A stretch of 64,000 nucleotides of DNA from Acidobacteriota bacterium. GTDB lineage: Bacteria > Acidobacteriota > Terriglobia > Terriglobales > Acidobacteriaceae. Of the stretch, positions 57,077 through 64,000 are shown piece after piece; within the stretch, counting starts at the first letter, position 1; each line of letters opens with the position of its first letter. The position numbers and the translations under genes are program-made. The stretch covers positions 62,001-126,000 of the forward strand of contig JABBOG010000003.1 of NCBI GenBank assembly GCA_019351975.1. Direction: 5' to 3'. The notes under the pieces were generated by a model that saw nothing but the letters and a program-made list of their open reading frames with translations, did not search any database and had not been told where the DNA came from.

Positions 57077-57265
57077 ATGAAGCTTCTCCTCTTCCTCATC
57101 CTCCTGATCCTCTGCTGGCCCGTCGCTCTGCTCGCGCTGGTTCTCTACCCCATCGTCTGGCTGCTCCTTCTCCCCTTCCGCCTCGTCGGTATCGTAGTCG
57201 GCGGCGTATTCGAGCTCATCGCCGCCCTCTTCACCCTCCCCGCCCGCGCCCTCCGCTCCATCTAG
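57077..57265 (+). CDS. small membrane protein of unknown function
   Basis: 62 aa, almost entirely hydrophobic; ATG preceded by GAAAGGA-like SD. Confidence 0.55.
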   Translation: MKLLLFLILLILCWPVALLALVLYPIVWLLLLPFRLVGIVVGGVFELIAALFTLPARALRSI

Positions 57266-57339
57266 CAGCCTCCCGAACCAGATCCCCACGTTCTCCATCA
57301 AGCCGCCCAGCCGATCTTTTCCCCTGAGATCACGCCCCT

Positions 57340-58329
57340 ATGTTGCAACCAGCCCATCGACTTCTCCTGCGGACCATCGTGGCATCCCCTCTCGCCGCCC
57401 TCCTCCTTGCCGCTCCCATCGCGCGCGCGCAGGACCTCCCGCCCGCCTCCACCCTCCACGTAGACGTCAGCATCGTCCAGCTCACCTGCTCCGCCTCCAA
57501 TCGCCACACCCACGCCATCGTTCCCATCACCTCCGCACAGCAGCTCCGCGTCTACCAGGACAACCAACTCCAGCCCAACATCACCCTCCGCCCCGCAGCC
57601 GACCTCCCCCTCACCCTCGGCATTCTCCTCGACACCAGCGGCAGCGAGTCCGGCGAGTGGAACCGCATGCGTTCCCAGACCCTCCTCTTCCTTCAAAAAA
57701 CCCTCCGCCCCGGTGACCGCATCTTCATCCTCACCTTCGACAGCAGACTTCTCCTCCTGCAGGACCTCACCGCTCCCTCCGCCTCTCCCGTGGACATCCT
57801 CTCCACCCTCAAGTCCCTCACCACCAAGAGCGGCATTGAGGTGGATCACCGCAAGATCAGCCGATTGAACAACGGCGGTACCCGTGCCTAGGACGCCCTC
57901 GCCTTCGCCGAATCCAAGCTCGCCCCCGTCCACGGCCGCAAAGCCCTCATCGTCTTCACAGACGGCATCGACAACCTCAGCAAAGCCAGCCGCCACCAGA
58001 TCGTCGAGAACGCTCAGGATCAGGGCATCGTCTTCTTTGGCCTCTACGTCCACTCCGCGGAGGACATCGCGTTCAACATCATCTCTCCCGAAAGCCTCGC
58101 CGACCGCCGCTTCGTCAGCATGGTCAACCAGACCGGCGGAAGCCTCTTCAACGCCATGACCAGCGCCTCCATCGCCGACCGCCTCTCCCAGGTCGCCTCC
58201 ATCCTCCGCTCCCAGTTCGTCGTCGAGTACCATCCTCCACCCGCACCCACTCCCAGCTTCCACCGCGTCCGTGTCGAAACCACCGACCCCGACATCCAAA
58301 TCCGCACCCGATCCGACATCTGGCAGTAA
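57340..58329 (+). pseudogene. VWA-domain protein interrupted by in-frame TAG
   Basis: LGILLDTSGSESGEW ... LNNGGTRA(TAG 57889-57891)DALAFAESKLAPVHGRKALIVFTDGIDNLSKAS... open in the same frame to TAA at 58329. Confidence 0.8.
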
Positions 58330-58362
58330 CGCCGTCGATCACAGGTGTTACCCTAAAGCTCC

Positions 58363-60024
58363 ATGGCAAATGAAAAACTACAGATAATTCCTCTTGGTGG
58401 ACTCGGCGAGTTCGGCATGAACTGCCTCGCCCTCCACTACGGCGACGACATCCTCGTCATCGACGCCGGCCTCATGTTCCCCGAAGAAGAGCTCCTCGGC
58501 GTCGACATCGTCGTTCCCGACATCTCCTACCTCATCGAGAACCGCAGCAAAGTCCGCGGCATCGTCCTCACCCACGGACATGAGGATCACATCGGCGGCC
58601 TTCCGTGGATCCTGTCGGACCTCAACGTCCCCGTCTACGGTACCGAGTTCACCCTCGCCTACGTCGAAGGCAAGCTCGAAGAGCATCGCCTCCTCGACGA
58701 CGCCGAACTCATCGAAATCCTCCCCGGCCACCGCTTCACCCTCGGCGCATTCTCCATCATGCCCATCCGCGTCACGCACTCCCTCGTCGACTGCGTCTCG
58801 CTCGCCATCCACACCCCCGTCGGCATCGTCCTCCACACCGGCGACTTCAAAATCGACCTCTCCTCCCCCGACGGCCACCCCTTCGACCTCCAGACCTTCG
58901 CCGACCTCGGCAAGCAAGGCGTCCTGGTTCTCCTGCAGGACTCCACCAATGTCGACCGCCCCGGCTTCACCCCCGGCGAAAAGGCCGTCATTCCACGCCT
59001 CGACGACATCTTCGCAGCCACCAAAAAGCGCCTCTTCTTCTCCTGCTTCTCGTCCTCCATCCACCGCATCCGCATCGCCATGGATCTCGCCCACAAGCAC
59101 GGCCGCAAGCTCGCCATCATCGGCCGCTCCATCGATAACTCCACCGAGATCGCGCAGGACCTTGGCTATATCGATCCGCCGCAGGGCCTCATCATCCACC
59201 CCAACCAGATCAAGGACACCCCAGCCAACAAGCTCTGCATCCTGATCTCCGGCACCCAGGGCGAGCCCATGTCCGCCCTCTCCCGCGCCGCCGTCGATAA
59301 CCATCGCTTCGCAAAAATCGAATCCGGCGACACCGTCCTTCTCAGCTCGCGCGTCATCCCCGGCAACGAGAAGGCCATATACCGCGTCATCGACCACCTC
59401 GAGCGTCGCGATGCCAATGTCATCCACGATGACGGCACCCACGGCCTCATCCACGTCTCCGGCCACGGCTCCCAGGAAGAACTCCGCATGATGATCAACC
59501 TCGTGCGCCCCAAGTTCTTCATTCCCGTCCACGGCGACTACCGCCACCTCAAGCGCCACGTCGAGTTGGCCACAGCCACCGGCGTCCCCGAGAAGGTCAT
59601 CCTGATGGAAGACGGCGATGTCCTCACCGTAGACCGTGACTCCGCCCAGAAGACCGGCAAAGTGACCACCGGCCGCGTCTGCATCGACAACAACTCCACC
59701 GCCGACGTCGTCGAGGACACCATGATCCGCGACCGCAAGCACCTCGGCGAAGACGGCGTCTTCCTCCCCATCATTGCCATCAACCGCAGCACCGGCAAGG
59801 TCGAAGGCCAACCCGAGATCACCACCCGCGGCTTCGCCGTCGACGACCCCGAACTCCTCCGCAACGCCCGCGACATCGTCTCACGAACCCTGGAGCAATC
59901 CAGCCCCGAGGAGCGCAAAGACTACGGCGTCATGAAGGACAAGATCCGCGGCGACCTCAAGCGCTTCCTCCAGAAGAACGCCAACCGCCGTCCCCTCATC
60001 ATGCCCATCATCCTCGAACTCTGA
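58363..60024 (+). CDS. ribonuclease J family protein
   Basis: Metallo-beta-lactamase motif LTHGHEDHIGGLPW; beta-CASP; VSGHGSQEELRMMINLVRPKFFIPVHGDYRHL. Confidence 0.94.
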   Translation: MANEKLQIIPLGGLGEFGMNCLALHYGDDILVIDAGLMFPEEELLGVDIVVPDISYLIENRSKVRGIVLTHGHEDHIGGLPWILSDLNVPVYGTEFTLAYVEGKLEEHRLLDDAELIEILPGHRFTLGAFSIMPIRVTHSLVDCVSLAIHTPVGIVLHTGDFKIDLSSPDGHPFDLQTFADLGKQGVLVLLQDSTNVDRPGFTPGEKAVIPRLDDIFAATKKRLFFSCFSSSIHRIRIAMDLAHKHGRKLAIIGRSIDNSTEIAQDLGYIDPPQGLIIHPNQIKDTPANKLCILISGTQGEPMSALSRAAVDNHRFAKIESGDTVLLSSRVIPGNEKAIYRVIDHLERRDANVIHDDGTHGLIHVSGHGSQEELRMMINLVRPKFFIPVHGDYRHLKRHVELATATGVPEKVILMEDGDVLTVDRDSAQKTGKVTTGRVCIDNNSTADVVEDTMIRDRKHLGEDGVFLPIIAINRSTGKVEGQPEITTRGFAVDDPELLRNARDIVSRTLEQSSPEERKDYGVMKDKIRGDLKRFLQKNANRRPLIMPIILEL

Positions 60025-60140
60025 TCCGGCCCTGCCGCGAATCTATCTCGCGCAAGAACGCGAGACCACGCGCTCAAAGCCACTAACTCCCACGCCAAAA
60101 CCACTAACTGCGGCGTCAAAGCCGCGAAGACGCACACAAG

Positions 60141-60167
60141 AACGCCCCTCCAAAAGAGGGGCGTTTT
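60141..60167 (+). terminator. Rho-independent terminator
   Basis: AACGCCCCTC-CAAAA-GAGGGGCGTTTT downstream of the RNase J gene. Confidence 0.85.
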
Positions 60168-60190
60168 CTTTACATCCTGATGATAATAGA

Positions 60191-60478
60191 CTAGTTAGGC
60201 ACAATCTCTACGCCACGCCAGAACGCCACATGATGCCGCACCGTCTTCGCCGCCGGCTTCGGATTCGGATAATACCACGCTGCGTCCGGGTTCTCCTGCC
60301 CATCCACCAGCACCGTGTAATAACGTGCCATCCCCTTCCAGGGACAGTTCGAACTCGTTGAGCTGGGCCGCAGAAATGCCCTGTTTACAGTCTCTTCCGG
60401 GAAATAGATGTTCCCCTCAATCGTCTCTACCTTATCGCTCTCTGCGATCGTCTGTCCGTTCCAAATAGCTTTTGCCAT
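60191..60478 (-). CDS. DUF427 family protein
   Basis: 95 aa; AIWNGQTIAESDKVETIEGNIYFPEE ... CPWKGMARYYTVLVDGQ. Confidence 0.88.
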   Translation of the reverse strand: MAKAIWNGQTIAESDKVETIEGNIYFPEETVNRAFLRPSSTSSNCPWKGMARYYTVLVDGQENPDAAWYYPNPKPAAKTVRHHVAFWRGVEIVPN

Positions 60479-60666
60479 ATCCGTCCTCCCAATCTTTCAG
60501 TCAGATGTAGCGGCATGGCACCCCTCGCACTCGAGATAAAAAAAGAACCATACCGCGGTCAAGCCGCGTAAGCCTAAGTTATAGCACACCCTACTTTAAA
60601 TGGGAAACCATGCGCGCAATTTCTCCAGAACACCATATTTTTCCAGATGGTGCTTCCGAAATGACC

Positions 60667-63597
60667 CTAAGCTACGGCCTCCACTACGGGAATTGTCTTT
60701 TGTGGATCCGGGCGCTTGCGATCTTCGATCACGTCATGTGGCTTCGGAGGTCCAATTTTCTTTTCATAACTGCATTCTGGTGCCGCGGATTCTTCTTCTT
60801 TGGGTCCCTTACGAGCCCTCCGCTTGGGCATCGCCTCCCGATTGTTGGGGCATATCAGGAACGTCCCTTCTGTAGTAGCAATCTCAATGAGATACGCAGA
60901 ATCACACTTCGGACATGTTTGGTTTACAAGCTTCTGATTGCTTGTGTAATCGCACTTCGGATATCGCGTGCAGCCATAAAAAGTATCTCCACGCTTATTC
61001 TTTCGTGCTGCTATCTCCCCCCCGCACTTCGGGCAAGGCACATCTAAAAGCTCCTGTTTCACATACTTGCACTTAGGATATCCCGAACACGCCACGAACT
61101 CGCCATACTGCCCATCGCGCTGAAGTAATGGCTTCCCACATTTAGGACAAAGTTCTTCGAGAACCACGGGAGGCTTGGATTGCACCTTCTGCGTCAACTT
61201 CCGAATCGTCTTGCACGGAGGATCGTCGCTGTAACCGGGACACGCCATGAATGGTCCCCATGGCCCATTTCGAAGGATCATCGTTCGCCCACAATTGTCG
61301 CAAAACTCTTCTTCCTGCTCCGCGTCCTGCGCACCCGGCGAGCTCAAATCTGGTTTCGCAGCGAAATTTTCCTTCGTAAAATCGCAACTCTCTGGCTCAA
61401 CCACAAGCTTATTGCCTTTGCCAGATGCACGCTGTAGTGCATCAAGCAATTCACTCTTATTTTCGGCTTTCTTACTCGACTCTGTCACATCATCATTCAT
61501 TGCCTTTACATACATGGGAAAGCTGAACGTCTCGAGCACTTTATTCACAGCCGACTTTGGGTCCTTCTTCAGTGCGCCCTGCGCAACCGTAATCGGCTTG
61601 ACCTTCGTAAAGTTAGAACATGAGTAAAAGCTGCCAAACTTACCCCACTTCAAAATTAGCTTTGCACCGCATTTCTCGCAGATTTCGTCGGTCTCCAACT
61701 CCATCGCTTTGACGTCCTCCATGTCCGTTTCGGCGACTTTCAACTCTTTCTCGAAGTGCGTATAAAAGCCATTCAGCAAATCTGTCCACTTCTCCGTTCC
61801 CTCTTCCACAGCATCCAACTCACCTTCAAGCTGCGCGGTATAACCGGTCTCAAAGATATACGGGAAGTTCTTCACCAATAACTCCGTCACCACCATACCA
61901 ATTTCTGTAGGCACCAACTTCTGCGCAATCTTCTTTACGTAATCTCTCTCTTGAATCGTATTGATAATAGACGCGTACGTCGAAGGGCGACCAATTCCCT
62001 TTTCCTCGAGCGTCTTCACCAAACTGGCTTCATTGAAGCGCGGCGGTGCCTGCGTGAACTTCTGTTGAGGATCCAGCTTTCGGCATTCCAGCTCTCGTCC
62101 GTCCTTCAGTTCAGGAAGACGGCGCTCTGATGAACTTTCTTCTGAAGTGGAGTCCTTCGAACTCTCGGCATCATCATCATCCGCGCCCTGAGGGATTCGC
62201 TTGTTCTCTTGCGATTCGGCGGCCACTCGTTCAGCTTTACTCTTTTTTGCCTGCTCATCAAACCGCAGCCAACCATCAAACTTAAGGATGCTCCCCGTAG
62301 TCCTGAAGTCGTAGGAGGTGTCCGCCTTCGCTTCAATTTCCACCGTCGTCTGATCGAACACCGCTGCAGTCATCTGGCTCGTGACAGCGCGCTCCCAGAT
62401 CAACTTGTAAAGCCGATACTGCTCATCAGAAAGGTACTTGCGCACCTCATCCGGCACGAAACTCACACTCGTCGGACGAATCGCCTCATGCGCCTCCTGG
62501 GCGTCTTTCTTACTCTTATAGACATTACCCTTTTGCGGAAGATACTGAGCACCGAACTTCGTGTTCACCCATTCACGAATCTCCGCCACCGCATCTGCGC
62601 TCATGTTCGTCGAATCCGTCCGCATGTAGGTGATCAAGCCGACAGTGCCTTCGCTACCTAGCTCGATACCTTCATACAAGCGTTGTGCAACTCCCATCGT
62701 GCGACGCACGTTGAATCCGAGGCGCCCAGCCGCCTGTTGCTGCAACTGGCTTGTAGTAAACGGTGCGCGCGGATTTTGCCTCCGTTCGCGTTTCTCTACA
62801 GACTTCACGCGCCAGACTGCGCGCTCCAACTGCTCCATCACCTCAGCAACAGCACCCTCGTCGGGCAGCGCGTTGGAAAGGAACTGCTCCCTGCCGTCGG
62901 CATCCAGCCCGTTCGGAACCCGGATTGGCATACCCTGAACACCAACCATGCGCGCGGTAAATTCCTGGCTACCCTTTCCTGGCGACAGAACAGCATCAAT
63001 ATTCCAATACTCCACTGCTTGGAACGCGTTAATCTCGCGCTCACGTTCTACGATCAATCGCAACGCGACTGTCTGGACGCGTCCGGCACTCAAACCGCGT
63101 TTCACCTTATCCCAAAGCAGCGGCGAAATCTGATACCCGACAAGACGATCCAGCACGCGACGCGTCTGCTGCGCGTCGACCAAATTCTCATCCACATCCC
63201 GCGTATGCTCAAACGCAGCCTTCACTGCTTTTTTTGTAATTTCATTAAAAGTTACCCGACGCATCTTGCTTTTGTCGCGAATCGACGGCAGCAATTGCAT
63301 CTTCAGATGCGCAGCAATCGCCTCCCCTTCGCGGTCAGGATCGGCTGCCAGAAATACAGAGTCGCTCTTTGCCGCGAGCTTCTTAAGGCGGTCTACCACC
63401 TTCTCCTTACCCGGAGACACGATAAGAGTCGGAGCAAACGTGCGATGCTTCAGTTCCACACCAATGTCGTTCTTCGGCAGATCCATGATGTGTCCAATGG
63501 ACGCTTCTACCACGTAGTCGCTGCCGAGATATTTTCCAATCGTCTTCGCCTTTGCCGGCGACTCGACGATCACTAAATTTTTTGCCATGCTGCACAC
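60667..63597 (-). CDS. topA: DNA topoisomerase I
   Basis: KNLVIVESPAKAKTIGKYLG; LAADPDREGEAIAAHL; GLITYMRTDSTNMS; multiple C-terminal C4 zinc fingers. Confidence 0.96.
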   Translation of the reverse strand: MCSMAKNLVIVESPAKAKTIGKYLGSDYVVEASIGHIMDLPKNDIGVELKHRTFAPTLIVSPGKEKVVDRLKKLAAKSDSVFLAADPDREGEAIAAHLKMQLLPSIRDKSKMRRVTFNEITKKAVKAAFEHTRDVDENLVDAQQTRRVLDRLVGYQISPLLWDKVKRGLSAGRVQTVALRLIVEREREINAFQAVEYWNIDAVLSPGKGSQEFTARMVGVQGMPIRVPNGLDADGREQFLSNALPDEGAVAEVMEQLERAVWRVKSVEKRERRQNPRAPFTTSQLQQQAAGRLGFNVRRTMGVAQRLYEGIELGSEGTVGLITYMRTDSTNMSADAVAEIREWVNTKFGAQYLPQKGNVYKSKKDAQEAHEAIRPTSVSFVPDEVRKYLSDEQYRLYKLIWERAVTSQMTAAVFDQTTVEIEAKADTSYDFRTTGSILKFDGWLRFDEQAKKSKAERVAAESQENKRIPQGADDDDAESSKDSTSEESSSERRLPELKDGRELECRKLDPQQKFTQAPPRFNEASLVKTLEEKGIGRPSTYASIINTIQERDYVKKIAQKLVPTEIGMVVTELLVKNFPYIFETGYTAQLEGELDAVEEGTEKWTDLLNGFYTHFEKELKVAETDMEDVKAMELETDEICEKCGAKLILKWGKFGSFYSCSNFTKVKPITVAQGALKKDPKSAVNKVLETFSFPMYVKAMNDDVTESSKKAENKSELLDALQRASGKGNKLVVEPESCDFTKENFAAKPDLSSPGAQDAEQEEEFCDNCGRTMILRNGPWGPFMACPGYSDDPPCKTIRKLTQKVQSKPPVVLEELCPKCGKPLLQRDGQYGEFVACSGYPKCKYVKQELLDVPCPKCGGEIAARKNKRGDTFYGCTRYPKCDYTSNQKLVNQTCPKCDSAYLIEIATTEGTFLICPNNREAMPKRRARKGPKEEESAAPECSYEKKIGPPKPHDVIEDRKRPDPQKTIPVVEAVA

Positions 63598-63775
63598 CCA
63601 TTCAGAGACGTCAGATCACAATGCGTCCCGCTTACAACTCCTATGCAACCTATCATGCTTTGCTGAGCTTGAGTCAAGCTTAGTGCATCCTAGCGCTTTA
63701 GAATCAATACTACCGTCGTGTTCGACGGAGTAATTTCACGTTTAGCGCCACCCAACCCGTAATCACTGGAGAATT

Positions 63776-64000
63776 TCAGAAACATCGCACATAATTCTTA
63801 CCCGGCAACTGCTTTACGCGGCCTGCAAGTTCGAGTTCAAATAGAGCCGTAAAAATCTCCCCGGACACGATCTTCGGCTCCAAACGGTCGATCAATTCAT
63901 CCAGCTGTAGCGCCTCATCTTGACGCAACTCCTCCATCACAAGCCGTTCATGATCGCTCATGGGCACTCCCGCTTGTTCACCAAATAAAGATGCGCTGCC
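63776..64000 (-). CDS. DprA-like DNA processing protein, C-terminal part (runs off window)
   Basis: Open frame to window edge; QLDELIDRLEPKIVSGEIFTALFELELAGRVKQLPGKNYVRCF winged-helix end; next to topA. Confidence 0.7.
   Translation of the reverse strand, partial: GSASLFGEQAGVPMSDHERLVMEELRQDEALQLDELIDRLEPKIVSGEIFTALFELELAGRVKQLPGKNYVRCF

Overview
GC-rich chromosomal window, most likely from an acidobacterium (Terriglobia-type gene content, inferred). Coding strand alternates in blocks. Housekeeping content includes gcvPB, queF, smpB, mqnE, glnD-glnB-amtB, an orphan nuoB, dapA/dapD, a ribonuclease J, topA and the 3' end of a dprA-like gene. Accessory regions contain: (i) a locus at 12.0-17.9 kb encoding a Cyc2-like monoheme porin-cytochrome, a Rieske protein and a cytochrome b fused to four c-type haem domains, facing a Cys-rich Crp/Fnr regulator with a perfect TGTGA-N6-TCACA palindrome between them; (ii) an overlapping-gene operon at 40.8-47.8 kb encoding a polyprenyl synthase, an ABC exporter, a cbb3-subunit-I-like protein, an MFS domain fused to CcoO-like cytochrome c domains, and a YceI protein, next to a divergent two-component system; (iii) a surface-glycan cluster at 32-37.6 kb; (iv) an AT-richer patch at 55.5-57 kb with an unlisted 36-aa small ORF behind a strong Shine-Dalgarno sequence and a promoter-like element split by a C10 tract. 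Sequence-level lesions include an 11-bp tandem duplication that frameshifts a GNAT gene, an in-frame amber codon in a VWA-domain gene, a tRNA-Glu-like sequence with two extra nucleotides, and a perfect 54-bp in-frame tandem repeat in a DUF2442-like gene. All calls come from reading the translations and sequence; no database search was run.
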